A stretch of 64,000 nt of DNA, taken from an uncultured Bacteroidales bacterium. GTDB lineage: Bacteria > Bacteroidota > Bacteroidia > Bacteroidales > F082. The position numbers were made by a program, and so were the translations under genes. The stretch lies in the NCBI GenBank assembly GCA_947303085.1, contig CAMYXP010000009.1, forward strand, positions 46,803 through 110,802, read 5' to 3'. The notes under the pieces were generated by a model. It did no database searches, was not told the DNA's origin, and saw only the letters and a list, made by a program, of their open reading frames with translations. Positions 9,034-19,500 of the stretch are shown here, in pieces. Each line of letters begins with the position of its first letter. Position 1 is the first letter of the stretch.

Positions 9034-9720
9034 ATGAGAATAGATATTATCACAATATTTCCTGAAATGTTCGACGGCCCGTTCACCGAATCGATAGTTA
9101 AGCGAGCCATCAACAAGGGACTGGTTGACATTCATCTTCACAACCTACGCGATTACAGCAACGACAAGCACAAACGCGTCGACGACTACCCGTTTTCGGC
9201 GGGTGCCGGCATGGTGATGATGATTGAGCCTGTCGACAACTGCATCTCAAAGCTGAAATCGGAACGCGACTACGATGAGGTCATTTACATGAGTCCTGAT
9301 GGGGAATTGTTGACGCAACCTGTTGTAAATCAATTATCTTTGAATGAGAATCTTATCATGCTTTGCGGTCATTACAAAGGCATCGACGAGCGAATCAGGG
9401 AGCATCTTGTGACAAAAGAAATCTCGATTGGCGACTATGTGCTTTCGGGTGGTGAGCTTGCCGCGGCGGTGTTGACCGACAGCCTCGTGCGCTTGATTCC
9501 AGGCGCTTTAAGCGATGAAACTTCGGCACTTTCCGACTCCTTTCAGGACGGATTGGTGTCGCCGCCGGTGTATACAAGGCCTCGCGAATACAAAGGATGG
9601 GAGGTTCCGGAAGTGCTTCTGTCGGGTAACGACAAGATTATCGACGATTGGAAATACCAGCAGGCACTGGAAAGAACGAAGATTCGCCGTCCCGAGATGT
9701 ACGAAAAAATAAAAAAATAA
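9034..9720 (+). CDS. trmD: tRNA (guanine-37-N1)-methyltransferase TrmD
   Basis: A 228-residue SPOUT methyltransferase that makes m1G37 in tRNAs, preventing frameshifting. Diagnostic motifs are the start '[17 protein letters not shown]', the knot motif '[11 protein letters not shown]' and '[15 protein letters not shown]'. The frame extends upstream to 8923, but the family starts at the ATG at 9034, and a -7-like TATACTTTTG (9008-9017) lies just before it. It precedes rplS by 84 nt; rplS has its own promoter. Confidence 0.97.
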   Translation: MRIDIITIFPEMFDGPFTESIVKRAINKGLVDIHLHNLRDYSNDKHKRVDDYPFSAGAGMVMMIEPVDNCISKLKSERDYDEVIYMSPDGELLTQPVVNQLSLNENLIMLCGHYKGIDERIREHLVTKEISIGDYVLSGGELAAAVLTDSLVRLIPGALSDETSALSDSFQDGLVSPPVYTRPREYKGWEVPEVLLSGNDKIIDDWKYQQALERTKIRRPEMYEKIKK

Positions 9721-9731
9721 AAAAAATGTTG

Positions 9732-9758
9732 TTGGTATTCAAAAATTTTGTATTTTTG
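9732..9758 (+). promoter_or_regulatory. rplS promoter (-33 TTG, -7 TATTTTTG)
   Basis: TTG at 9732-9734 and TATTTTTG at 9751-9758, separated by 16 nt, match the Bacteroidota primary-sigma consensus. Predicted start near 9764, leaving a leader of about 40 nt before rplS. Confidence 0.6.
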
Positions 9759-9804
9759 CATGCTTTTTTAGAGGATAAAAAATAGAATAAAAAATACAAC
9801 AGAA

Positions 9805-10170
9805 ATGAAAAACGCGTTAATCCAATTCGTTGAAGATCAAGTACAAGTAAAAGATTTTCCACAGTTCAAGTCAGGTGACACCATCACCGTTACTTATAAA
9901 ATTGTTGAAGGAAACAAGGAACGTTTGCAGAAATTCCAGGGTGTTGTGTTGCAGCGTACAGGCGAAGGCAAACGTGCTACCTTCACAGTGAGAAAGATCT
10001 CTAACAACATCGGTGTTGAAAGAATCTTCCCTATCGCTGACCCAATGATTGACAGCATTGAAGTCAACAAACAGGGTGCAGTTCGCAGAGCAAGAATCTA
10101 CTACCTCAGAGGTCTCCGTGGAAAGAAAGCTCGTATCAAAGAAGTTCTCAATAAGAAGAAAGAAAACTAA
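9805..10170 (+). CDS. rplS: 50S ribosomal protein L19
   Basis: A 121-residue ribosomal protein L19, located at the 30S/50S interface. Family motifs are clear: 'FKSGDTITVTYKIVEGNKER', 'FQGVVLQRTGEG', 'FTVRKISNNIGVERIFP' and 'RARIYYLRGLRGKKARI'. It ends in a basic tail. It lies downstream of trmD, the common bacterial order (trmD-rplS), but has its own promoter and a strong terminator. Confidence 0.98.
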   Translation: MKNALIQFVEDQVQVKDFPQFKSGDTITVTYKIVEGNKERLQKFQGVVLQRTGEGKRATFTVRKISNNIGVERIFPIADPMIDSIEVNKQGAVRRARIYYLRGLRGKKARIKEVLNKKKEN

Positions 10171-10186
10171 TTGGTACTTGAACATC

Positions 10187-10227
10187 AAAAAAATAACGTC
10201 GCGCTGCAGCACGACGTTATTTTTTTT
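10187..10227 (+). terminator. Intrinsic terminator after rplS
   Basis: A long stem: AAAAAAATAACGTCG (10187-10201) pairs with CGACGTTATTTTTTT (10212-10226), with a 10-nt loop. It lies between the convergent rplS and S9 peptidase genes and can act on both strands. Confidence 0.88.
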
Positions 10228-10244
10228 GTCCTCTTGTCGACGGT

Positions 10245-12317
10245 TTACTTGAGATAGGTGTCAAGCCAATTCTTGAATCGTCTCTGCCACAAGATTCCGT
10301 TCTGCGGCTTCAAAACCCAGTGGTTCTCATCAGGGAAGTAGAGGAACTCCGCAGGGATGCCGCGCAAAACAGCTGCGTTGTAGGCCTGCATGCCTTGGGT
10401 GAAGCAGATTCTGTAGTCCAATCCGCCATGGATGACCATGATTGGAGCAGTCCATTTGTCGACAAACAAATGCGGTGAGTTGGCGTATGACCACTGCACC
10501 ACAGGGTTTTCCTTGTCCCAATATGGTCCGCCGAGATCCCAGTTCACAAACCACATCTCTTCTGTCTCAAGATATTGAGCGTCAAGGTTAAACATGCCGT
10601 CGTGGGCAATCAAAGCCTTGAAACGTCCGTCGTGATGACCTGCGAGCCAGAACACCGAGAAGCCGCCGAAACTGGCACCGACAGCACCGAGTCGGTCTTC
10701 GTCAACGTAAGGTTCTTTTGCCAAGGCGTCGATGGCCGAGAGATAGTCTCTCATGCACTGTCCGCCGTAGTCGCCGCTGATTTCCTCGTTCCACTCCTGA
10801 CCGAAGCCCGGCAAACCGCGTCTGTTAGGAGCCACGACGATGTAGCCGTTGGCAGCCATCATCTGGAAGTTCCAGCGATATGACCAGAACTGGCTCACTG
10901 TGCTTTGTGGACCGCCTTCGCAATAGAGAAGGGTAGGATATTTCTTGTTTTTGTCGAAATGCGGAGGATAAATGACCCAGGTGAGCATGCGTTTGCCGTC
11001 GGTGGTCGGAATCCATCTCTCTTCGACCTCAGCTGTTGTCAACTGCTTGAAAATGTTATCGTTAACGTGTGTAATCTGAGTGAATGCGCCTGTCTTTGGG
11101 TCGACAGAATAAAGCTCAGTAGGGTGACTCATCGACTGCTGTCCGGCAATGAGCTTGTCGCCAGCCACCGCCAACGACACGAAGTTATGCGTTCCGTTGG
11201 TGATCTTGCGGATGCTGCCTGAGTTCAGACTCAACTCGTAAATCTGATCGGTGGCGTGAATGTCGCTGATGAAATAAATCTTAGAGGCGTCGCCCGACCA
11301 TGTAAGGCTTGTTGAGTTCTGGTCGAAGCCGATGCTGTAGTCGGTCTTCTCGCCGGTCTTCATATCCATCACGAAAAGTCGTTGTTTATCAGCCTCATAG
11401 CCGTCGCGTTCCATGCTTTCCCAAGCCATTTTATTGCCTGTCGGAGCCACGCTGATGTTGAGGTCGTAGCCCATCATGCCTTCGGTGAGGTTGGCTGTCA
11501 GACCAGATGCGATATCGTATCTGTAAATGTCAGTGTTTGTTGATGTTGCGTATTCTTTTCCGACCTTCTTGCGGCAGCAGTAAAGCACCGCGTTGTTGTC
11601 TTCAGTCCACGACACCTGTTCCATGCCGCCCCATGGTCTCACCGGTGACTCCCAAGGTTCTCCTTGAAGGATGTCTAATCCGTTGGTAATCATGTTGTTA
11701 TCCAAGTTTGCAATGAATAGATGACTGTAGGTGTCAACCCATTGATCCCAATGGCGGTACATCAAATCGTTGTTGATTCTTCCCGACGACAGCGGAAGGT
11801 CAGGGTAGATGTCGACGACCTGGTCTTTCATCTTCACCTCGGCTGAATAAACAAGGTGTTTGCCGTCAGGACTGAACTTAAATCCAGTTATACCATCTTG
11901 AATATCAGTGAGTTGCTTGCGGTTGCTGCCTAAAACATCCATCTCCCAGAGCTGCATGTCGCCGCTTGCCGCTGACATGAAAGCGATCTTACCCGAAGGG
12001 GTGAAGACTGGGCTGTAGTCGCTGGTGGTGCCGTTGGTGAGGCATTTCAGGTTCTTGCCGTCGGCATCCATGATGTAAATCCTTGAGAATCCTTTGTTTT
12101 CCTCAACGGAATAGTCGGTGACGTTGTAAACGACATATTTGTTGTCGGGCGCGACCGAGAATTCGCCAATGCGTCCCATGGTCCACAGCACCTCAGGCGT
12201 TAGTATGTCTGACTCAAGTTTGATGTTCTCGCGCGCCGGGGCATCCTGCTTCGGAGCGTCGCCGCATGACTGAAATACCATCAGAATCAATGCGATAGGA
12301 AGGAGAAATTTTTTCAT
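10245..12317 (-). CDS. S9 family peptidase (dipeptidyl/acylaminoacyl-peptidase-like) lipoprotein
   Basis: A 690-residue prolyl-oligopeptidase-family serine peptidase. A lipoprotein signal with lipobox 'FQSC' is followed by a WD40-like/PD40 beta-propeller (residues ~40-430, e.g. 'FTPSGKIAFMSA', 'FKFSPDGKHLVYSA') and a C-terminal alpha/beta-hydrolase with nucleophile 'GASFGGFS', acid in 'HGGLDYRI' and histidine in 'DENHW'. Such enzymes release dipeptides or acylated residues from oligopeptides in the periplasm, feeding peptide catabolism. It is divergent from the PNGase F homologue; the starts are 75 bp apart. Confidence 0.92.
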   Translation of the reverse strand: MKKFLLPIALILMVFQSCGDAPKQDAPARENIKLESDILTPEVLWTMGRIGEFSVAPDNKYVVYNVTDYSVEENKGFSRIYIMDADGKNLKCLTNGTTSDYSPVFTPSGKIAFMSAASGDMQLWEMDVLGSNRKQLTDIQDGITGFKFSPDGKHLVYSAEVKMKDQVVDIYPDLPLSSGRINNDLMYRHWDQWVDTYSHLFIANLDNNMITNGLDILQGEPWESPVRPWGGMEQVSWTEDNNAVLYCCRKKVGKEYATSTNTDIYRYDIASGLTANLTEGMMGYDLNISVAPTGNKMAWESMERDGYEADKQRLFVMDMKTGEKTDYSIGFDQNSTSLTWSGDASKIYFISDIHATDQIYELSLNSGSIRKITNGTHNFVSLAVAGDKLIAGQQSMSHPTELYSVDPKTGAFTQITHVNDNIFKQLTTAEVEERWIPTTDGKRMLTWVIYPPHFDKNKKYPTLLYCEGGPQSTVSQFWSYRWNFQMMAANGYIVVAPNRRGLPGFGQEWNEEISGDYGGQCMRDYLSAIDALAKEPYVDEDRLGAVGASFGGFSVFWLAGHHDGRFKALIAHDGMFNLDAQYLETEEMWFVNWDLGGPYWDKENPVVQWSYANSPHLFVDKWTAPIMVIHGGLDYRICFTQGMQAYNAAVLRGIPAEFLYFPDENHWVLKPQNGILWQRRFKNWLDTYLK

Positions 12318-12368
12318 ATTTTAAATATTTAATATTCAATTTATTTTGCAAAATTATGTGAATATTTT

Positions 12369-12377
12369 TATATTTGC
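12369..12377 (+). promoter_or_regulatory. Promoter of PNGase F-type gene (-7 box)
   Basis: TATATTTGC is a good -7 match only about 15 nt before the start codon at 12392, so the leader is at most ~10 nt. On the other strand TAATTTTG (12349-12356) is a -7 match for the divergent S9 peptidase gene. Confidence 0.5.
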
Positions 12378-12391
12378 AAAAATTTTTAACT

Positions 12392-14092
12392 ATGAAGAAC
12401 ACATTATTAATATTAGGATTCGTTTTTGCCACATTGACGGCTTCGGCACAGCAACGTCTTGTTTATCAATCATATATGCTCGGCTCGGATAGCGGCGACA
12501 CTACTTTCCGTGAGGTTTTGAGATATAAAAACCAATTGAAAATCAATGATATAAGAAATTTTGATGGTTATTTGATTGATGGCGTTTCCACCGACATCAC
12601 TTACGTCGATTATACCACCGATTCGGCTTATTTTCAGATGAGATACAGTGAGGCTGAATCGTATTTTTACGCTTACTCATTGAAAGACAGCGATATAGAG
12701 TTTCGTGAAGTGGGCGAGGAGAAGCTTCTTGGCTATAAATGTAAAAAATATAAGACTTCGATAAATTCAAATACTATTGAGGTTTGGATGACCGAGAGTC
12801 TGGGCTACGACGCGTCGCCGGTCACCTCGCGTGGATATCTGAAGGGAGTGATGGTGCGGCAGGCGATAAACGGAAACCGCATCATGGATTTGAAGACGAT
12901 TAAGAAGGATAAGATTGATAAGAAGGATAAGAAGGGGATTATTCCGGAGAATTTGGGAGTTAGGAAGACGGGGAAGGAGTTGAATCAGATAAACAAAGAA
13001 AAGCTGATTCTGCGTACGCATGTTTTTGCTGACGAGCAGATTCATTTTGTGAAAATGGACAAATACGAGGGTTCGATTCCTTTCGACACGGTGCTGCATT
13101 ATTCGTGGGGCACCATCATCGTGAAGCGTATGGAACTGCCAACGCTGCCTGAGCATTACCAGCTTTTTGTGGAGCTTCGTCAAAGATCGAATGGCGACGC
13201 TTACGACCGCTCCGGCTCTGTCTTTGTTATCCCTACCGACCGAAAGCTTTCGATGGCTAACGCGTTAATCGACAGCATTGAAACCATACCTGTGGTGTAT
13301 GACAAGAATGGCAAGAAGTATCAGGGAATTCGTATTGAAGACGATTATCTGCCGATTGTCGAGCTGGTGAGGTTTTTCACTCCTTTTGGCGTGAATCATT
13401 TCAACGACAAGGTGAAAATCGACGGTTTGGAATGGGAGGACGAGGCATATTACAAGATGGAGGTCACGGAGCTTTCCGACCGCCTCTCGGGCGATGTGAT
13501 TATTGGCGCTTTCATCGGGAACTACGATGGCGGCGGACATAAGGTGTCGCTCGATTTGGTGGCCTATCCGAATGATTATGATGGCGACGCGTCGCATAAC
13601 AGCCGGTGGAGCCTGCCTTTGTTCAACACTTGCAACGTGATGGAGATGTCGGGGCAAAACTACGGCCGTTTGTTCCAGACCGACAGCCTCACTGTTGAGT
13701 TTGACGTACCTGAAGGGGTTGAGAATCTGCGACTTAGATATATTACCACAGGCCATGGCGGCTGGGGTGGAGGCGACGAGTTCAACCCTAAGGAAAACAC
13801 CATCATCGTGGATGGCGAGAAGGTGTTCAAATACACTCCATGGCGTTGTGACTGTGCGACTTACCGTGAGTTTAATCCAGTCTCGGGCAACTTCTGGAAC
13901 GGCGTGTCGTCGTCCGATTTGTCGCGTTCGGGCTGGTGTCCAGGCACTGCCACAAATCCTGTTTGTTTCGACCTAAGTGATTTAAAACCAGGCCATCACA
14001 CCATCACTGTCGCCATCCCGCAAGGCGCTGACGAAGGCGGCAGCTTCTCGCACTGGATGGTGAGCGGGGTGCTGCTTGGAGAGAAGAAATAA
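12392..14092 (+). CDS. PNGase F-like peptide-N-glycosidase with extra N-terminal domain
   Basis: A 566-residue exported protein (signal peptide cleaved near 'LTASAQ'). Residues ~20-185 form an extra domain resembling the GLPGLI/DUF4412 type ('LLGYKCKKYKT', 'IEVWMTESLGYD'). Residues ~205-566 match both halves of PNGase F, which removes whole N-glycans from asparagine. 'YDRSGSVFVIP' aligns with the active-site Asp segment of the Elizabethkingia enzyme (here Asp272), 'GGGDEFNPKENTIIVDG' with the segment holding its catalytic Glu (Glu463), and 'RSGWCPGTA' is a near-exact family match. I could not place the third acidic residue. The frame runs upstream to 12374 but that would overlap the promoter. 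With the GH20 enzyme at 35260 it suggests host N-glycan use. Confidence 0.85.
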   Translation: MKNTLLILGFVFATLTASAQQRLVYQSYMLGSDSGDTTFREVLRYKNQLKINDIRNFDGYLIDGVSTDITYVDYTTDSAYFQMRYSEAESYFYAYSLKDSDIEFREVGEEKLLGYKCKKYKTSINSNTIEVWMTESLGYDASPVTSRGYLKGVMVRQAINGNRIMDLKTIKKDKIDKKDKKGIIPENLGVRKTGKELNQINKEKLILRTHVFADEQIHFVKMDKYEGSIPFDTVLHYSWGTIIVKRMELPTLPEHYQLFVELRQRSNGDAYDRSGSVFVIPTDRKLSMANALIDSIETIPVVYDKNGKKYQGIRIEDDYLPIVELVRFFTPFGVNHFNDKVKIDGLEWEDEAYYKMEVTELSDRLSGDVIIGAFIGNYDGGGHKVSLDLVAYPNDYDGDASHNSRWSLPLFNTCNVMEMSGQNYGRLFQTDSLTVEFDVPEGVENLRLRYITTGHGGWGGGDEFNPKENTIIVDGEKVFKYTPWRCDCATYREFNPVSGNFWNGVSSSDLSRSGWCPGTATNPVCFDLSDLKPGHHTITVAIPQGADEGGSFSHWMVSGVLLGEKK

Positions 14093-15421
14093 TTACTCTA
14101 TTCCCCTCAAGTCCTTGTAAAGCTGCACCGCGTAAAGGTCAGTCATGTTGGAGATGTAGTCGAGGACGACTTGAATCTTTGAATACAGGTCGTCTTTTTC
14201 GGTCTTGAACTGGTCGGGGATGATCGACATCAGGCGTTTGTGATAGCCGCTGTCGGGTTGCAAAACCGCGTCCATGAACTCGTTCATCAGACTGCCTATG
14301 ATGTTGTAGCCGGTGACTTCAATCTTTACTACCGATGGATGCTTGTAAATGTTTGGTACTGAGAAACTTCTGCAGCCTTCGAGAGCGTCGTTTTCGAGCT
14401 TAGGCAGATGCGAGATGAGGCTGTTTTTGAACGTCCCGGCCATGATGTCGTCGTAGTTCTCGATGAACACTCTCGACACGCAGTCAACCAATTTGTTGAT
14501 GACGGTGGCACGCAAAAACGCCATGCGTTCGTTGGAGTCGGTGACGGTCTTGAACACCTGCTCGCGACGCTCGAAAAACCAAGCCTCTTCGGGTCTTTCC
14601 TCGCTGAAAAACGCCGTGAAATGTTTGTCGATGTCGGTAGTCTGGATGATGCCGCGTTTGTGGGCGTCTTCCATGTCGAGGATGAGGTAGCAGATGTCGT
14701 CGGCGGCCTCCATCATATATGAAAGGGGATGACGGGCGTAGATTGGGCGCTTGTCGTCGAGACGTGGGATGCCGCAGCCTTCCATGACCTTCTCGAATTG
14801 CTCGATCTCACTGTTGAAGACGTTATATTTCTTGCGGTTGCCTTTATCGAACGACGGATACGGATATTTTATCAAGGTGGCAAGCGAAGCGTAGGTCAGC
14901 GACAAACCGCCTTCACGACGGCCTGCAAACTGATGCGTGAGCTGACGGAAAGCGTTGGCGTTGCCTTCAAACGAGATGAGGTCAGACCATTGATTCTCAG
15001 GGATTTGGCTCTCGAGTTTCTTGCCATCACCGAACTTGAAATAGCTGCTCATGGTCTCCTCGCCTGAATGTCCGAAAGGCGGGTTGCCGAGGTCGTGGGC
15101 GAGACATGCCGTTGAAACGATTGTGTCGATGTCGTAGATGACATCATGGAAATCGGGACCGTACTTCTCGATGAGGAATTTCGACACCTTGCGCGCGATT
15201 GAACGCCCCACGCTGGCCACTTCGAGGCTGTGTGTCAATCGGTTATGCACGAGCTTGGCACCCGGCAAGGCGAACACCTGCGTCTTGTTCTGCAGACGGT
15301 GGAAGATGTTGGAGAAGATTATACGGTCGTAATCTCTCTGAAACTCGTTTCTGATGTCGGCGACGCTCTGCGCGCGAGCCTCACGTTTTGCTGATAATAA
15401 CGATTCCCAATTCATACTCAA
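14093..15421 (-). CDS. dgt: Deoxyguanosinetriphosphate triphosphohydrolase-like HD protein
   Basis: A 442-residue dGTPase-family enzyme, splitting dNTPs into deoxynucleoside and triphosphate. The N terminus has 'IFHRLQNKTQVFALPGAKLVHNR' region motifs (allosteric/substrate part), and the HD site is 'ACLAHDLGNPPFGHSGE', with further metal ligands in 'MMEAADDICYLILDMED'. Length fits class I dGTPases. It is convergent with the PNGase F gene (stop codons abut) and follows tsaD after a 70-bp spacer of simple repeats. Confidence 0.93.
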   Translation of the reverse strand: MSMNWESLLSAKREARAQSVADIRNEFQRDYDRIIFSNIFHRLQNKTQVFALPGAKLVHNRLTHSLEVASVGRSIARKVSKFLIEKYGPDFHDVIYDIDTIVSTACLAHDLGNPPFGHSGEETMSSYFKFGDGKKLESQIPENQWSDLISFEGNANAFRQLTHQFAGRREGGLSLTYASLATLIKYPYPSFDKGNRKKYNVFNSEIEQFEKVMEGCGIPRLDDKRPIYARHPLSYMMEAADDICYLILDMEDAHKRGIIQTTDIDKHFTAFFSEERPEEAWFFERREQVFKTVTDSNERMAFLRATVINKLVDCVSRVFIENYDDIMAGTFKNSLISHLPKLENDALEGCRSFSVPNIYKHPSVVKIEVTGYNIIGSLMNEFMDAVLQPDSGYHKRLMSIIPDQFKTEKDDLYSKIQVVLDYISNMTDLYAVQLYKDLRGIE

Positions 15422-15435
15422 TAATTTACACTTTC

Positions 15436-15490
15436 AACTCTACACTCTAAACTTTAAAACTACTCTAAACTCTACACTCTAAACTCTACA
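15436..15490. repeat. Heptad simple repeat (ACTCTAA/ACTCTAC)
   Basis: The spacer between tsaD and dgt is built of imperfect 7-bp units such as ACTCTAC and ACTCTAA repeated about seven times. A related short tract (units like GTCTAAA) occurs at 33721-33754. Such heptad tracts are common between genes in Bacteroidota and can change length by slippage. Confidence 0.6.
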
Positions 15491-16513
15491 CTACCGCGTA
15501 GCAGTTCTAGCATACGGAGTCATATCCTGACTTCCAAATTCACCGCGTTTATATTTCAGATATCCTGCCACGCCAATCATGGCGGCGTTGTCGGTGCTGA
15601 ATTTGAACTTCGGGATGAATACATCCCAATGATATTTCTTTCCGGCAGCTATCATTGCGTCCTGAAGTCCAGTGTTTGCTGATACTCCGCCAGCTATAGC
15701 CACTTGTTGGATGCCCGTGTCTTTCGCCGCCTTGATGAGCTTCTTCATCAATGTGTCGATGATGTCTTTCTGGATAGAAGCGCACAAATCGGCTTTGTTT
15801 TCCTCGATGAAATTCTCGTTTTCCTTGAGTTTGTCTCTCAAGAAATACAGGAAACTCGTCTTCAACCCGCTGAAACTGTAATCGTAGCCAGGGATGTGTG
15901 GCTTGCTGAACTGGAATGCGTCGGGGTTGCCTTCTTTTGCTAACTTATTGATTATCGGGCCTCCAGGGTAGCCGAGTCCCATTATTTTAGCCGTTTTGTC
16001 AAAAGCCTCGCCGGCAGCGTCGTCGATGGTCTTGCCCAGAATTTCGAGGTCGAAATAGTCGTTCACCTTCATTATCTGTGTGTGGCCGCCCGACACTGTC
16101 AGGCAAAGGAACGGAAACTGCGGAACCGGCGTAGGATTGTCTGGCTCCTGCGCGAAAAGTGCCAACACATGGCCGTTGGTATGATTAATTTCAATCATCG
16201 GGATGTCCATGGCGAGCGCGAAAGCCTTTGAAAATGAAGTGCCTACGAGCAACGAACCTAATAATCCGGGTCCTCGTGTAAAAGCTATTGCGCGTATTTG
16301 ATTTTTTTGTATATTTGCTTGCTTAATTGCGGCGTCAACAACAGGTATGATATTCTGCTGGTGCGCGCGCGAGGCGAGTTCCGGAATGACACCTCCATAT
16401 TGGCGGTGAACCTCTTGATTAGCAATGACATTCGATAAGACTGTCGTGCCTCTGAGGACTGCTGCGGAAGTGTCATCGCAGGATGATTCGATTGCTAAAA
16501 TGTATTCGTCCAT
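15491..16513 (-). CDS. tsaD: tRNA N6-threonylcarbamoyladenosine transferase TsaD
   Basis: A 340-residue TsaD/Kae1/YgjD enzyme that transfers threonylcarbamoyl to A37 of tRNAs reading ANN codons. Motifs: 'ILAIESSCDDTSAAV' at the N terminus, the metal-binding 'INHTNGHVLA', 'LTVSGGHTQIM', 'GEAFDKTAKIMGLGYPGG' and 'IAGGVSANTGLQ'. I chose the ATG at 16513 because the family begins there; the longer frame would read into tamB and its promoter. Divergent from tamB, with start codons only 12 bp apart. Confidence 0.97.
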   Translation of the reverse strand: MDEYILAIESSCDDTSAAVLRGTTVLSNVIANQEVHRQYGGVIPELASRAHQQNIIPVVDAAIKQANIQKNQIRAIAFTRGPGLLGSLLVGTSFSKAFALAMDIPMIEINHTNGHVLALFAQEPDNPTPVPQFPFLCLTVSGGHTQIMKVNDYFDLEILGKTIDDAAGEAFDKTAKIMGLGYPGGPIINKLAKEGNPDAFQFSKPHIPGYDYSFSGLKTSFLYFLRDKLKENENFIEENKADLCASIQKDIIDTLMKKLIKAAKDTGIQQVAIAGGVSANTGLQDAMIAAGKKYHWDVFIPKFKFSTDNAAMIGVAGYLKYKRGEFGSQDMTPYARTATR

Positions 16514-16525
16514 TGCTATAAAATA

Positions 16526-19500
16526 ATGCGCAAAGGTACAAAAAAGAAGATTATACACGGCATATTAATTATCATTGTGATAATTTTTGCTCTTCTGGCG
16601 AGTCTTGTGGCGGCTTTCCGCGACATCACCGTGCAGAGTCTGATCGCGCGTTTGCTGGCAGGGGAGATGTCGAAAAAACTGAATACCGAAGTAAAAATCC
16701 GGACTTTTTATGTCACCGAAAAGCTTCTGGTTTGCATGGAAGACGTGCAAATCAACGACTTGGAAGGCTTCCCGATGTTTGAGATAGGCACGCTTAACGC
16801 GAAATTCAGCCCTACGATGAATTTCGACGACATCAGAATAAAAGATGTTTATTTTAAGGATGTTTTTGGAAGATTGGTGAAGTATGAAGGCGAAAAATCT
16901 ATCAATGTCAAGGAGGTCATCGCGCAACTTGGCGGTGGAAAAAAGAATAAAAAAGATAACAATGACTCCGATTTCCGCTTGCGAGTTGATAATCTGACGC
17001 TCGACAACGGGCATTTTATCCTATGGAATCAAAACAGAGACAAGCCTGAGAAGTTTAGCATGGACTATGCTCACCTCGACATCGACAGTATTTACGGCGA
17101 TTTCGATAATCTTGAGATAAGAAATGACTCGATTTTCGGTGATGTCAAAAGGCTTCAGGGTAAAGACAGATGCGGATTGTCGCTCGACAGCTTAAGCGGT
17201 AATGTTTTGTATTGCAACAAGAGCTTAAACGTTGATAATCTTTTGATTAGCACTAACGAGTCGCATGTCGACCTCGACCTCCGATTTGAATACGACCGTC
17301 CGCAGTGCTTCCTCTCATTCGTCGATTCAGTGAGGATGATAGGCGATATCCATCCTACGACATTGCTGCTCAGCGATTTGAAGTATTTCGCTTGGGTGAT
17401 GCGCCAGATGCCCGATAAATTTGACTTTACAGCTTATTACGACGGTACCGTGAGCGATTTCACGGTAAGCGATTTTGTGGCTAGCTTCGGCGAGGAATCA
17501 CATATCGACGCTGATGTCACATTCTCTGGATTGCCAGGTTTTATGGATACTTACATCGATGTCACCATCCGTGAACTTGTTTCATCGTACGACGACACCA
17601 AGAATTTTGGTATACCTGCCAAGTCGGTGACGGTGCCTATTCCTGAGATGCTTAATGGCGTCGGAATGTATTCATTATCAGGAAGTTATCAGGGCTATCC
17701 GAGAGATTTCAAGACACAACTAAACCTTATCACTGATGTGGGCGACATCGACGCTCAGGTTTATCTTAACACCACCGATGAGTCGGCCTATTCGTTTGTT
17801 ATTAAAGCTAATAAATTGAATCTCAATGAGTTGCTTGGTATGGGCGAGTCTTCTGAAGCAACCTTCGAACTCGATATGGGCGGTCAGGGCTTGGAGGTGA
17901 AAGATACCGAGTTTGAGGCTGACCTGCATTTCACCACATTGAACATAGGAGGCAACGAATTTGAAGATTTTAATATTCATGGAGACTTTGAAAATCAAAG
18001 GTTTATAGCTTTGACTGATATCAATCATCAGTATCTTGACATGAACCTTTCGACCATGGTTGACCTTCACGGACACCGTCCGAGTTACAACATCCTCGCA
18101 AAGATTGAAAACGCCGACCTCGTCAATCTCAATCTCCTTGATAATGACTCGATTATGCTTCTTTCGTCGGATATCGACCTTGAGTTTAGCGGCAACGACA
18201 TCGACAATATCACTGGAAGGTTGGATATCAAGAAGACTAGATATTTCAATGGAAACGAGTATCTGATGAAAGATTTTGAGGCTAATGTCAGCGAGATGAA
18301 TGGCATCAAGGATGTGACGATAGACTGCGATTTTTTCGATTTCTACGGGACGGGTATCGTGAACGCGAAGACCTTTGTCAATGCTATGAAAAACACCGCC
18401 AAGAGGTATGTCAATATGCCGGAATGGTTCGGAAACACTGTGCCTGACAAAAACAAGCAGGAGTTCTCGCTCTCGATGAATTTCAAGGACACAAGGACGC
18501 TCTCGAAGCTCTTCGTGCCTAATCTTTATGTCAGCAGCGGCACCACCATCAACGCCACTTATACCGATGGTTATTCATATCACGGTTCGACGATTGAATC
18601 GCCTGAGATTTGGTTTAACAACTTGAAATTCAAGAACATAGATATCAGAAACTCAGCACGATTTGATGAGTTTATCTCAAGAATTTCCGTCGACGACATC
18701 ATAATTCGTGATACTACAAGCACTAACCCTGACCCGATTAGTCTTGAAAATGTCATGCTTATGTCGAAATTCAGCAACGACGTGGCTGGTTTTACACTTT
18801 CTTGGGACGACGATGACAGAGACGACCATAACAAAGCCAAGATTAATGCTGAATTTGTACCTCATGAGGATGCTGGCGGCTTGATGACAATTATGTCGGA
18901 GAAGTTTATTTTGAATGACACCGTCTGGACTCTTAATCCTGAGTGTAGCATTGATTTTCAGAAACATAGCACAATAATCAATGAGCTGGCGCTGTACACC
19001 GACTCTCAAAGAATCTCAATCGACGGCGTTTATCCGAATCGCGATATCGACACCTTGTTGGTAGAGTTCCACAACGTGGATGCCTCTGATTTTGACTTTG
19101 TGACAATAGGAAACAATCTTGATTTTGACGGTATCCTCAATGGCGATTTCGGTATTTCGGGCATGCAAGAAAACTTGTCGTTCTCGTCGGATCTTGAGCT
19201 TGACGGTTTTTATATCAACGGTCAGGAGGTGGGCGATGTTATCGCGAGCGCGAAATGGTATGAGCCAAGCGAGTCGGTATTCGTGAATATGGAAGTCTAC
19301 AACAGTGCTTTCGGCAAGGAACAGCATGAGTCAGTTGGACTTATAGGTTTTTATTATCCTAAAAAGAAACGCGACAATCTTAAGTTTGACATGTTTTTCG
19401 ATGATTTCAAACTTGAGACCGTGTCGCCGTTCATCACTTCGGTTATCAGCAGGATGAACGGTTTTGCCAGTGGAAATCTCAGCATCAGAGGCTCGATAAA

